A stretch of DNA of 8,301 nucleotides from Candidatus Heimdallarchaeota archaeon (GCA_016839985.1 JAEOTG010000204.1:1-8301), one strand, 5' to 3'; positions 1 to 6,582 are shown, counted from the first letter of the stretch. Notes: generated by a model not told the origin, from the letters alone. Made by a program: numbers and translations.

Positions 1-555
1 ATCATCAACATTCTTGGAATATGATGATATTTTGTTATCATTTATCTCTCCAACCTTAGATTTTACACTAGTTATACTTTGTCTGAATGTGTTTACTTGA
101 TCATTAGCAAGACGTTCAATATCTTGATTATGAGAACTTAAAATTAAAGCTATATTTTCTCCAAAAGAAGAAGAGTAATTATCAAATTTTGTTTTGTAAT
201 CAGCTAGTAACGAAACTAATGATTCTTTAAGTTTCGCTATACTTTCTGTTGTTTGATTGAATTCAACTTGAATGGATTCATTTTGTGAACTTGTCCATTC
301 TTCGATTAGATTCACATCTTCAGTTGCATTCTTATTAATAATATTATCAAGTGTTGATTTATTCTCTTCTATTAAATTTCGAAGGTTCTCATTTAATGTT
401 ATAAATTTGTTTTGTATTAAGGTTGAAATTGTTTGATAATATTGCTGTAATTCTTGGAGATTCTCCAAAGATTCTTTGAATGAAGTTATCTCACTCTCAA
501 AATTTCCAATTTCTTTTCTTATTTTTTCTAAATCTTTTGTTACTCTCTCTGACAT
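1..555 (-). CDS. Helical, probably coiled-coil protein of unknown function (C-terminus beyond left edge)
   Basis: An uninterrupted frame of 185 codons runs from ATG at 555 to the window's left edge, so the C-terminus is missing. I do not recognise a family. The visible part starts MSERVTKDLEKIRKEI and is rich in Lys, Glu, Asn, Gln, Ser and Leu/Ile. It has no cysteine, almost no proline or glycine, and stretches of heptad-like hydrophobic spacing, notably residues 5-75. This suggests long helices or a coiled coil. There is no signal peptide or membrane segment, so it is probably cytoplasmic. The start is well supported: AGGTGAGG lies just upstream, and the stop codon of the preceding ATPase gene is 8 nt away, so the two genes are almost certainly co-transcribed and perhaps translationally coupled. 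A structural or scaffold partner of the ATPase is an inference from this arrangement. The reading frame is secure; the function is unknown. Confidence 0.8.
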   Translation of the reverse strand, partial: MSERVTKDLEKIRKEIGNFESEITSFKESLENLQELQQYYQTISTLIQNKFITLNENLRNLIEENKSTLDNIINKNATEDVNLIEEWTSSQNESIQVEFNQTTESIAKLKESLVSLLADYKTKFDNYSSSFGENIALILSSHNQDIERLANDQVNTFRQSITSVKSKVGEINDNKISSYSKNVDD

Positions 556-557
556 TT

Positions 558-565
558 CCTCACCT
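558..565 (-). promoter_or_regulatory. Shine-Dalgarno site of the coiled-coil gene
   Basis: AGGTGAGG on the minus strand holds the GGTGA core complementary to the archaeal 16S rRNA 3' end, 4 nt before the ATG at 555. It overlaps the TAG stop of the upstream ATPase gene, which suggests coupled translation. Confidence 0.7.
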
Positions 566-2330
566 AAATTTCTTCTAATTCTTTTTCTATATTCTCTATA
601 GACACTTCCTCAACCTCAGAAGGTTCAGGTTCAATTTCTTCAATTATGATTGCTTTTTCTTTTACAAATTTCATTGAGTTAAAGTAATTATGATGAATAC
701 TCTCTTTATCATAAAGACCTATTGCTTTTTTGCGTATTCTTTCAAAATTGCTCTCATCCCCTACACTCGTGTAGCAATCTAAACACCATTTAAGATAACC
801 TCTCACTGCATACTCACTTTTTTCTACAGGTAAAGATGCAGCTAATTTCTCAAATTGATCTGCAGCTCGAGTAAAAGATCTTTTAGCTTTCAAATCTTCT
901 TCAACTGCATCATAATACGAAGCTGACTTTAAATAAAGACGCGCTGCAAAATAGTAGTTTTTCTCTTCAAACTCTCTAGCAATTTTCTCACAAAATCCTC
1001 CTGCTTGTTCTAGTTCATTTATATGTTCAAATTGTTCAGCGTTTATCATGGAAAAATCAAAGGCTCTTTGAAACATTCCTTTTTGTATGCATAAGTTAGC
1101 AACAGCTTGTATTTTTGATGCTACTGCAAAATATGAAAGTCTGTCTCTAATTTTGAAAGCTAATTGTTTTGCATTTTCGATAAATTTAGTTGAAGGTGCT
1201 ATATTGTTTTCTAGATTCTCCAGAGTAGAATCTAATTTCACCATCAGTGTTGTTAACGGACCAAATAACTTTAATCTGAATTTTAGTGTTGATAATAATG
1301 ATTCTTGAACTAATCTTGTATTGTTTTCTCCTAGCCATAGAAAACCCTTTTCTTCTAGAAGCTTTAACGTAGATAAATCAACATAAGCAGTTAATTGTTC
1401 TAATGGAAAGAGATTTTCATTATATGAAGCCATTTCATAAAGAGCTTCTTCTTCTTCATCAGTTAAATCAAACAAAGATTTGAGATCTCTTTCAACAAAA
1501 TTATCTATACCTAAATCTGAACTGATAAATGCAACACCCAGATTTAGATCAAAAAATGTTCTCTGACTGTTTGTTACTAAATCTAATACACCTTTGTTTA
1601 GCAGTTGGGGGGCTATTCTACGAAGATAAATCTCTGTTTCTGAAACAGTTAATGGCTCAACTCTGAGGAGGTTAGAATATGTAGTAAGATATTTTTCATA
1701 ATCAAAATCAAAAAGGTATTCTTCATTAAAAGCAAATACAATGAATATTCTATATTCTCTTTGATTTATTTCTTTTATAATGGAAGCAAAGATTGGATAG
1801 AATTCATGGTAATCTAAGAATTTGAAATAATGAAGATTATCAAAGAAGAAATACAATGAAGTATCTGTTTCTTCCAATTTCTGGTTAATTTTGTCAAGAT
1901 TTTCAATAAAACGATTTACATAATATTCGGTATATGATTGAGCTGAAGGTAGTTTTACTTGTTCCTTTAAAATAGGGAGATCGTCACCTAGTTTCTTTTT
2001 CCCTACTTTTTCAAGTAAAGACCTCCATTCAGGAGAATTTTCATCAATTTTATTTTTCCATTCTTGGAAAAACTTTGCAAGAGATTCTTCTTCAGGTATT
2101 ATATCGATAATCTGTGCTACATCTTTTCTTCCTGTTACTGTGGTAGATAACTTCTGTAGCAAAGAGCTTTTTCCAGTTCCTTCATCTCCAACAATTAATA
2201 TTGAACCAGTTTGAGTTTCTCCCTTCTTCTTTCTTTCAACTAGTTCACTGAAAGTTTTTATGTGATCTCTTAATCCATAAAAATCATGAGGTTGACAAGG
2301 TTTGAATAGCTTATTTATATCTAGACTCAT
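564..2330 (-). CDS. P-loop ATPase (AAA/STAND-like) with winged-helix-like and alpha-solenoid C-terminal regions
   Basis: Predicted 588-residue cytoplasmic ATPase. The Walker A motif GDEGTGKS is at residues 48-55. A Walker B strand LYFFFDN is at about 159-165 with its Asp at 164. A sensor-1-like strand ending in Asn is near 202. A lid-like segment (LTVSETEIYLRRIAP) is at about 227-241. This layout matches archaeal AAA_16/ATPase_2-type and Orc/STAND-related ATPases. Residues about 285-345 look like a winged helix. Residues about 385-545 are amphipathic helical repeats (AARLYLKSASYYDAV and similar), resembling TPR or other alpha-solenoid repeats. The last 28 residues are strongly acidic. The frame stays open to GTG at 2342, but that GTG is part of the Shine-Dalgarno sequence, so ATG at 2330 is preferred. 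It leads a unit with the coiled-coil gene 8 nt downstream and is divergent from a winged-helix gene. The ATPase core is clear; the cellular role is unknown. A signalling or scaffold-loading switch is inference only. Confidence 0.85.
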   Translation of the reverse strand: MSLDINKLFKPCQPHDFYGLRDHIKTFSELVERKKKGETQTGSILIVGDEGTGKSSLLQKLSTTVTGRKDVAQIIDIIPEEESLAKFFQEWKNKIDENSPEWRSLLEKVGKKKLGDDLPILKEQVKLPSAQSYTEYYVNRFIENLDKINQKLEETDTSLYFFFDNLHYFKFLDYHEFYPIFASIIKEINQREYRIFIVFAFNEEYLFDFDYEKYLTTYSNLLRVEPLTVSETEIYLRRIAPQLLNKGVLDLVTNSQRTFFDLNLGVAFISSDLGIDNFVERDLKSLFDLTDEEEEALYEMASYNENLFPLEQLTAYVDLSTLKLLEEKGFLWLGENNTRLVQESLLSTLKFRLKLFGPLTTLMVKLDSTLENLENNIAPSTKFIENAKQLAFKIRDRLSYFAVASKIQAVANLCIQKGMFQRAFDFSMINAEQFEHINELEQAGGFCEKIAREFEEKNYYFAARLYLKSASYYDAVEEDLKAKRSFTRAADQFEKLAASLPVEKSEYAVRGYLKWCLDCYTSVGDESNFERIRKKAIGLYDKESIHHNYFNSMKFVKEKAIIIEEIEPEPSEVEEVSIENIEKELEEI

Positions 2331-2336
2331 TATAAT

Positions 2337-2342
2337 CCTCAC
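2337..2342 (-). promoter_or_regulatory. Shine-Dalgarno site that decides the ATPase start
   Basis: GTGAGG lies 6 nt before ATG 2330 and is the same motif that precedes the next gene's start. The upstream in-frame GTG at 2342 is part of this site, so it is unlikely to be the start codon. Confidence 0.55.
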
Positions 2343-2374
2343 ACAATACTAATTCTGTAATAGGTTTTTTCTAC

Positions 2375-2383
2375 TTATAAAAG
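2375..2383 (-). promoter_or_regulatory. Archaeal TATA-like box for the ATPase/coiled-coil unit
   Basis: The minus strand reads CTTTTATAA. An archaeal transcript start about 26 bp downstream would fall near 2352. That leaves a leader of roughly 20 nt containing the Shine-Dalgarno site before ATG 2330. The spacing is ideal; the purine-rich BRE next to the box is not obvious. Confidence 0.5.
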
Positions 2384-2418
2384 ATACGAATGTTTATTTC
2401 TGATAAAATTATCTATAA

Positions 2419-2455
2419 TGCTAAAAACAAAGCCAAAAAAAGAAGATTTTTAGCA
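2419..2455. repeat. Perfect 9-bp inverted repeat in the divergent control region
   Basis: TGCTAAAAA at 2419-2427 is mirrored exactly by TTTTTAGCA at 2447-2455, with a 19-nt A-rich spacer. It lies between the leftward TATA box at 2375-2383 and the rightward promoter candidates beyond 2470. A protein-binding site for a dimeric regulator is plausible, and the winged-helix protein encoded next door is the obvious candidate. A chance palindrome in AT-rich DNA, or a cruciform or RNA hairpin, are alternatives. Confidence 0.5.
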
Positions 2456-2471
2456 ATCTCGAAAGTCGAAA

Positions 2472-2503
2472 AAGATAAAAGGATTCAAACTAGGAGATAT
2501 ATA
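2472..2503 (+). promoter_or_regulatory. Candidate promoter boxes for the winged-helix gene
   Basis: Two TATA-like stretches are present: AAGATAAAA at 2472-2480, preceded by purine-rich CGAAAA, and GATATATAG at 2495-2503. The first predicts a start near 2502 and a short leader carrying the GAGGTGA site. The second predicts a start near 2525, which would remove that site and leave the inner GGTGA at 2536. I cannot choose between them. Confidence 0.3.
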
Positions 2504-2515
2504 GACTCATAAGCA

Positions 2516-2522
2516 GAGGTGA
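2516..2522 (+). promoter_or_regulatory. Strong Shine-Dalgarno site facing an out-of-frame ATG
   Basis: GAGGTGA is the best ribosome-binding match in this region. The ATG at the ideal 4-nt distance (2527) opens a 37-codon frame that is not the frame of the winged-helix gene. A nearer ATG at 2523 reads only five codons before TGA at 2538. A second GGTGA core at 2536-2540 is 5 nt before an in-frame TTG at 2546. Confidence 0.5.
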
Positions 2523-2545
2523 ATGAATGACAATAGGTGAACATT

Positions 2546-2968
2546 TTGTTGTTTCCAACGAGTTTAATGACCAAACAGTTGGAAGAAGACTATTCAGAAG
2601 AAGGGATCATCTTTGCGCAGAGGAGAATAATAGAGCTTGAAAATAATCTACTTTTTATTCAAGATATCCTAAATCAGAGTTTGCATATTATTTATAATCA
2701 ACTTAAAGATAAACAAAAGAAAATTTTCTACATAGCATCTAAGTTACTAAAAAAAGACAATATTTCAATTAACAAACTTTCAGAGAAAATTGCAGAAAAG
2801 ATGAATTTATCTTTTTCAACTGCAAAATGGAACATAACTAGACTTAGAGATTTAGGACTACTTGAAACGAATGGACAAAGAGGAAATACAAAGACAACTA
2901 TCTCTTTAACTCAACTAGGACTTTTACTTTATTTAGCTCTCTCGCAAAGAAAAAAAAGAACCTTGTAA
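2546..2968 (+). CDS. Small winged-helix (MarR/ArsR-like) DNA-binding protein, start uncertain
   Basis: About 140 residues with TTG 2546 as start. Residues about 15-52 are helical and charged, possibly a dimerising or effector part. Residues about 54-135 form a winged helix: a first helix around QKKIFYIASKLL, a second around SINKLSEKIAEKM (75-87), a recognition helix from SFSTAKWNITRLRDLGLL (89-106), a wing containing NGQRGNTKTTISL, and a final hydrophobic helix. The tail is basic (QRKKRTL). This fits a transcriptional regulator, but no ligand or target can be read. The frame is open from GTG 2537. TTG 2546 is chosen because GGTGA sits 5 nt before it; ATG 2567 is the alternative but lacks a ribosome-binding site. 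The strongest such site points to another frame, so an indel or leader peptide is possible. It is divergent from the ATPase gene and 52 nt before methionine aminopeptidase. The fold is fairly sure, the start is not. Confidence 0.65.
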   Translation: MLFPTSLMTKQLEEDYSEEGIIFAQRRIIELENNLLFIQDILNQSLHIIYNQLKDKQKKIFYIASKLLKKDNISINKLSEKIAEKMNLSFSTAKWNITRLRDLGLLETNGQRGNTKTTISLTQLGLLLYLALSQRKKRTL

Positions 2969-2974
2969 TAACAC

Positions 2975-2986
2975 AAATAATATATG
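2975..2986 (+). promoter_or_regulatory. TATA-like box for the methionine aminopeptidase gene
   Basis: AAATAATATATG lies in the 52-nt gap after the winged-helix gene. A start about 26 bp downstream would fall near 3008, just before AGGTAGG (3010-3016) and ATG 3021. It suggests independent expression, although read-through from the upstream gene remains possible. Confidence 0.4.
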
Positions 2987-3020
2987 AATTGAAAAATATC
3001 TTCAAGCGTAGGTAGGAAAA

Positions 3021-3950
3021 ATGAAGGAAAAGCTAATTAGCTACAAAAAATCAGGAGAGATACTATCAAAAACATTAGATCATGCAGTATCCATAACAAA
3101 GCCTGGGAAAAAACTTCTAGACATAGCTGAAGAAGTCGAAAATTTCATTCGAAAGCATTCAGCTCAACCAGCTTTTCCTTTAAATATTTCTATCAATGAA
3201 ACCGCAGCTCATTACTCCCCAAAAATAGAAGATAAAAGTTTGATACCTGAAAAATCCATAGTAAAGCTTGATATTGGAGTTTCAGTAAATGGATACATAA
3301 CTGATGCAGCAAGAACTGTTATTTTTGATAAGAAATGGAAAAAAATGAAAGACGCAGTAAAAGAAGCGTTTGATAGAGCTGTTATCAATATTAAACCCAA
3401 TTCCAGTGTTTACACTGTGGGAGAAACTGTAGAAAGCACTTTGAAAAATAGAGGTTTCAAACCCATCGTAAATTTAAGTGGTCATCTAATGTTAAAATAT
3501 TCTCTTCATGGAGGAGTGTCAATACCCAATTATAAAGTTCCAAAAAGGGCTAGAATGGATAATCACAAATTTATTTCAGGGAATGCTTATGCAATAGAAC
3601 CTTTTGCTACAACTGGAATGGGGAAAGTGTATGATGATGAAGAAGAAACAATTTTTCGCCAATTTAGAAATTTTAGAGAAGGATCTATTCCAAAAAATGT
3701 GGAAAATATCTATAATTATATCAATGACAATTTTCTTAAATTACCTTTTAGCTGGAGATGGGTTTTTAATGCAGGTTATTCAAAAAAAGAGGTTTTTGAT
3801 GCAAAAAGAATTCTGATGGAGAATCAAATAGTACATGGTTATCCTGTTTTAATTGAGACGAAAAAAGCTCCTGTCACACAATATGAAGATACTATTTTTG
3901 TTGGAAAAAATAAAATCTATCTCTTAACTAGATTAAAAAACAAAATCTAA
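3021..3950 (+). CDS. map: Methionine aminopeptidase, type II (archaeal/eukaryotic class)
   Basis: Cytosolic metalloenzyme of the M24 'pita-bread' fold that removes the N-terminal methionine from new proteins. At 309 residues it is close to known archaeal enzymes, which lack the long N-terminal extension of eukaryotic MetAP2. All expected active-site residues are visible: His64 (TAAHYSP), metal ligands Asp84 and Asp95 (DIGVSVNGYITD), His155 (SGHLML), His163 (LHGG), Glu193 (AIEPFAT) and Glu289 (QYEDTIFV). Residues about 205-265 form the helical insertion that defines type II. AGGTAGG stands 4 nt before ATG 3021, which supports the start. It follows the winged-helix gene in the same direction, with its own TATA-like box, and converges on the hydrolase gene. 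No defect is seen; the enzyme should be active. Spacing and residue numbers closely track those known for the Pyrococcus enzyme. Confidence 0.95.
   Translation: MKEKLISYKKSGEILSKTLDHAVSITKPGKKLLDIAEEVENFIRKHSAQPAFPLNISINETAAHYSPKIEDKSLIPEKSIVKLDIGVSVNGYITDAARTVIFDKKWKKMKDAVKEAFDRAVINIKPNSSVYTVGETVESTLKNRGFKPIVNLSGHLMLKYSLHGGVSIPNYKVPKRARMDNHKFISGNAYAIEPFATTGMGKVYDDEEETIFRQFRNFREGSIPKNVENIYNYINDNFLKLPFSWRWVFNAGYSKKEVFDAKRILMENQIVHGYPVLIETKKAPVTQYEDTIFVGKNKIYLLTRLKNKI
3935..3940 (-). terminator. U-tract terminator candidate for the leftward operon
   Basis: On the minus strand a run of six T, preceded by GATTTTG, lies about 45 nt past the hydrolase stop, inside the end of the convergent aminopeptidase gene. 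Archaeal termination commonly uses such T-tracts without a hairpin. Confidence 0.3.
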
Positions 3951-3965
3951 AGAAATTGTTAGAAA

Positions 3966-3977
3966 TTTTTATTTTTT
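3966..3977 (+). terminator. T-rich terminator after methionine aminopeptidase
   Basis: TTTTTATTTTTT begins 15 nt after the TAA stop, in the 33-nt gap between convergent genes. It is a typical archaeal oligo-T terminator; no stable stem is seen before it. Confidence 0.5.
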
Positions 3978-3983
3978 GAGTAG

Positions 3984-4853
3984 TTATTTTGAGTCTATTT
4001 CTTCTATTAGATTTTCTATCATATTTGTATACTCAACTACACCTGGTTTGGTATGAATGAAATTATAATCTGGAACATCAATAAATCTACTATCTTGTAC
4101 TAACTGTCCTACTTGTCTTGCATTCTGTATATTATGATATCTATCTTCAGTAGCTGAAAAAATAAAAACCGGGCATTCTATTTTCTTTAAATTATCAGAA
4201 CTATCCCAGTGACGTACTTTGGAGCATTGCTTCCACCTTCGCACATCAATCTTGTTTAAGCGATCATAGTACACTTTCTTTTGAAAAACATTTTCAATTT
4301 TATTTCTTAGATATCTTCTTGCTATATATTTCCCAGCTTTCTCCAAGAGAAAAGCAGGCAATGAAAAAGCTATTTTTGTTGAGATTTTAGGATGATTAGG
4401 TGCAACTGAAGGGCCTACAAGAAAACATCCTTTAGGTTTTATCCATCCTTGCCCAATACAATGAGCAATATAATGGACACCAATACTTGATCCAAAAAAA
4501 ACAGCATGGTTTTCTTTTATTTTTAAATAGTGCATTGTTTCTAATATATCTAAAGACATTCTATTAACGCTACACTCACCTTTCTTTTTTAGATTAACAG
4601 TGGGTTTTTCCCTAGAATCTATAACAACAAGGTCATATTTTTTGTATAATTCATCCCAAAAATCTGTCCAGGAATAAACACCAGGACCAACACCTTGTAT
4701 AAAAAGAAAAGTGGTTTTTTCAAAATTTCCTTGTTTCTTCGAATAATAGCATGGTATTTCGTGTCCATCTGACATTAGAACATTTTCTTTGATTGATTCT
4801 TTGAAGAAAATCATATCTTGTGGATATTCTTCCTCTAGTGTTTTGGTTTTCAT
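3984..4853 (-). CDS. Alpha/beta-hydrolase fold protein, substrate unknown
   Basis: A 289-residue cytoplasmic protein of the alpha/beta-hydrolase fold. A first strand with an oxyanion-type loop (FLFIQGVGPG) is at about 49-58. The nucleophile elbow FFGSSIG has Ser123. The acid is probably Asp237 in SATEDRYHN, and the base His267 in NFIHTKPG, so the triad is complete. A helical cap with many basic residues (about 155-210) should set substrate choice. The family covers esterases, lipases, peptidases and C-C hydrolases, and nothing here picks one. There is no signal peptide or membrane helix. The frame is open to TTG 4874, but ATG 4853 is preferred. No clear Shine-Dalgarno site precedes it, and a TATA-like box lies about 50 bp upstream. 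It is 78 nt after the M24 gene in the same direction, so it may be the last gene of that operon, separately expressed, or both. Confidence 0.8.
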   Translation of the reverse strand: MKTKTLEEEYPQDMIFFKESIKENVLMSDGHEIPCYYSKKQGNFEKTTFLFIQGVGPGVYSWTDFWDELYKKYDLVVIDSREKPTVNLKKKGECSVNRMSLDILETMHYLKIKENHAVFFGSSIGVHYIAHCIGQGWIKPKGCFLVGPSVAPNHPKISTKIAFSLPAFLLEKAGKYIARRYLRNKIENVFQKKVYYDRLNKIDVRRWKQCSKVRHWDSSDNLKKIECPVFIFSATEDRYHNIQNARQVGQLVQDSRFIDVPDYNFIHTKPGVVEYTNMIENLIEEIDSK

Positions 4854-4900
4854 TTTATTACATCTGTGTTGCAATTAGACTAGTACATTTTGGATCTTCT

Positions 4901-4912
4901 AAATTTAAATTA
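4901..4912 (-). promoter_or_regulatory. TATA-like box for the hydrolase gene
   Basis: The minus strand reads TAATTTAAATTT in the 78-nt gap after the M24 gene. A start 26 bp downstream would be near 4880, giving a leader of about 27 nt before ATG 4853. In AT-rich DNA this is suggestive only. Confidence 0.35.
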
Positions 4913-4931
4913 TGTGAAATGTATATGAGAT

Positions 4932-6116
4932 TTATATGATTAAATTCTCTAGATCTCTAGGATATGGAGTTATTCGTTCATTACCATCTTCAGTTATTAT
5001 CACAGTATCTGAATGTCTAAATCCTCCAAATTTATATTCATAGATACCAGGTTCACATGTAAAGACCATACCTGGAAGCATAATTTCATCGACACCAATA
5101 TCTAAAAATGGTGCTTCATGTCCCTCCATTCCTATGGCATGACCTGTGTGATGTTGTGTTAGATGTTTCAATCCAGCTTCTTTTATTACTTTTATTGCAG
5201 CTTTGTCAACTTCACTGCAAGGAACATGAGGTTTAAACGCTTCTAATGCCGCATCTTGAGCTTTTTTCATTACGTCAAAGTATCTTCTTTGTTTTTCATT
5301 GGGCTCTCCTATGAACATTGTTCTTTCTAATTCAGAATGATATCCTGAAACATTAGCTCCTGCACCAGTAACAAGAACATCTCCTTTCTTAAACACAGTT
5401 TTCTCTATAACTGAATGTGGGATTGCTGACCATTCACCTATTTGTCCTCTATAACCAGCACTTGCAGGCAAAAGACCTCTAGGTATGAAACCTTCTAAAT
5501 CATCTAACATTTTTTTAGATGCATCAATGCATGCCTTTAGTGATACTTCTACTTCATTCTTGCCTTCAGCAGTATATTCTTGTAAAAATCTGTGAGCCAA
5601 ATCGCCATATTTTGCAGAAATCTTAATTAAACGCAACTCTTCCTCATCTTTTATCTTTCTTATTTCTTGAATTAAAGTTGAATGAAGTTCAGTTTCCACT
5701 TTGCTTTCTAATAATTCTGTTAGTTTAGGACCACTATAACCCCAATAACTTGAGAAAGAAGGAGCTTCCATGCCTATTTTCTTTTTTGTAACTTTCCTTT
5801 CTTCTAATCTTTCAATAAAAATCTTAGCAGGGTGTTTCATATCAGGAAATTCAAAATATATTTCTCTTTCCACCCAAGGAATTTTTTCTATTAAATGCTC
5901 TTGCTCTAATCTTGGAACATAAAACCATGGCTCATCTGAAACAGGGAGTACAAAAGCTATAGGTCTCTCTGTAGCGATAAAATGATAACCTGTCAGATAG
6001 TAAATAGATAAAGGACTGAAAAAAACCATTGAACCAAGTTCTTTATCTTCAGCAAAATTTATTATTCTTTCTATTCTTTTAAGATGATTCTCTTTTGAAA
6101 TTGTATATTTATTCAT
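4932..6116 (-). CDS. M24-fold (prolidase/creatinase-like) protein with altered metal site
   Basis: A 394-residue two-domain protein. Residues about 11-145 match the N-terminal creatinase/prolidase domain, and 158-390 the M24 'pita-bread' domain of Xaa-Pro peptidases. The metal site is degenerate. The first ligand Asp of prolidase (usual LIDLGA) is Gly251 in VTGAGA. The second Asp (usual SDLTRT) is Glu262 in SELERT. The last ligand Glu (usual RIEDT) is Ser369 in FRHSDT. His326 (TGHAIG), Glu355 (TCEPGIY) and His234 (IPHSV) remain. Creatinase, a metal-free member of this fold, also carries an LERT motif and uses a His at the position of His234. The protein may therefore be a metal-independent hydrolase or bind metal differently; a standard prolidase call would be risky. 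ATG 6116 follows the DUF61 stop by 16 nt, with purine-rich GAGGAAAGA between, so the genes are co-transcribed. The fold is sure, the reaction open. Confidence 0.85.
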   Translation of the reverse strand: MNKYTISKENHLKRIERIINFAEDKELGSMVFFSPLSIYYLTGYHFIATERPIAFVLPVSDEPWFYVPRLEQEHLIEKIPWVEREIYFEFPDMKHPAKIFIERLEERKVTKKKIGMEAPSFSSYWGYSGPKLTELLESKVETELHSTLIQEIRKIKDEEELRLIKISAKYGDLAHRFLQEYTAEGKNEVEVSLKACIDASKKMLDDLEGFIPRGLLPASAGYRGQIGEWSAIPHSVIEKTVFKKGDVLVTGAGANVSGYHSELERTMFIGEPNEKQRRYFDVMKKAQDAALEAFKPHVPCSEVDKAAIKVIKEAGLKHLTQHHTGHAIGMEGHEAPFLDIGVDEIMLPGMVFTCEPGIYEYKFGGFRHSDTVIITEDGNERITPYPRDLENLII

Positions 6117-6132
6117 TTTGGATCTTTCCTCT

Positions 6133-6570
6133 TCATGTAAAACCGATTACAATACCAGTTGGAAGGATTTTTCGTATTTCAATTAAATCTGGTTTATATA
6201 AAAATAGCGCATTTGTCGGTATAGGATTCTTTCTGAAATCATCCCACTCTTTGTCATATTTCTTTAATGCTTTTAATACTAAGAATTGTTCAATCAGATC
6301 ACCCGATATAACATAAACACCTTCTCCTAAATCCCTCCTTCTAATAACCAAAATAGGTAAAAAAACATCTTTATGTTTCTTCTCTGGACAGATGTTTGAA
6401 AGAATATCTATCTCTTTTGCATTAATATAGAGTTCTACCTCTTCTCGACTCATATAGTGATTCTTACCCTGTATTGCATCTTCTAATGAGACTCTTGTTT
6501 TTGGTAAATGTAGGTTTACTGATTCCATTTCACGTTTTAGGAATTTACTCAGCTTGTCATCTAAACTCAC
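6133..6570 (-). CDS. DUF61/UPF0216-like conserved archaeal protein
   Basis: A 145-residue protein resembling the archaeal DUF61 (UPF0216) family, whose function is unknown to me. The recognisable pattern is an N-terminal helix ending in ESVNLHLPKTRVSLEDAI, then a middle LPILVIRRRDLGEGVYVISGD and a following helix LIEQFLVLKAL. The remaining 40 or so residues include a basic/hydrophobic strand section ending GIVIGFT. No membrane segment, signal peptide or enzyme motif is seen; the single cysteine (NICPE) argues against a zinc site. The frame is open to TTG 6582, but GTG 6570 is chosen because GGTGA stands 5 nt before it, the same spacing as at other starts here. It follows the zinc-ribbon gene by 12 nt and precedes the M24 gene by 16 nt, so it sits mid-operon. 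Family recognition is from memory of the motif and is moderately sure. Confidence 0.65.
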   Translation of the reverse strand: MSLDDKLSKFLKREMESVNLHLPKTRVSLEDAIQGKNHYMSREEVELYINAKEIDILSNICPEKKHKDVFLPILVIRRRDLGEGVYVISGDLIEQFLVLKALKKYDKEWDDFRKNPIPTNALFLYKPDLIEIRKILPTGIVIGFT

Positions 6571-6575
6571 ATATT

Positions 6576-6580
6576 TCACC
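6576..6580 (-). promoter_or_regulatory. Shine-Dalgarno core deciding the DUF61 gene start
   Basis: GGTGA lies 5 nt before GTG 6570. The upstream in-frame TTG 6582 and GTG 6579 overlap this site, so they are poor start candidates. Confidence 0.55.
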
Positions 6581-6582
6581 AA

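Noticed and set aside
1087..1308. Open frame of 73 codons on the + strand, opposite the ATPase gene.
   Set aside because: It lies wholly antisense to a clear domain-bearing gene, has no start signal and no recognisable protein features.
2340..2342. GTG as the start of the ATPase.
   Set aside because: It forms part of the GTGAGG ribosome-binding site for ATG 2330 and adds only four residues.
1..2968. An antiviral defence system built from the ATPase, coiled-coil and winged-helix genes.
   Set aside because: No nuclease, toxin, protease, TIR or other effector domain is visible, and there are no mobile-element signs; the neighbours are housekeeping genes. The missing part of the coiled-coil gene leaves this open but unsupported.
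3212..3400. Minus-strand open frame of 62 codons within the aminopeptidase gene.
   Set aside because: It is antisense to the metal-ligand region, and its hydrophobic look is a mirror of the real codons.
3604..3816. Open frame of 70 codons in another frame inside the aminopeptidase gene.
   Set aside because: It overlaps the region encoding Glu193 and the type II insertion; Met/Lys-rich composition is typical of an out-of-frame reading.
6095..6316. Plus-strand open frame of 73 codons across the M24/DUF61 junction.
   Set aside because: It is antisense to two real genes and has no upstream signal.
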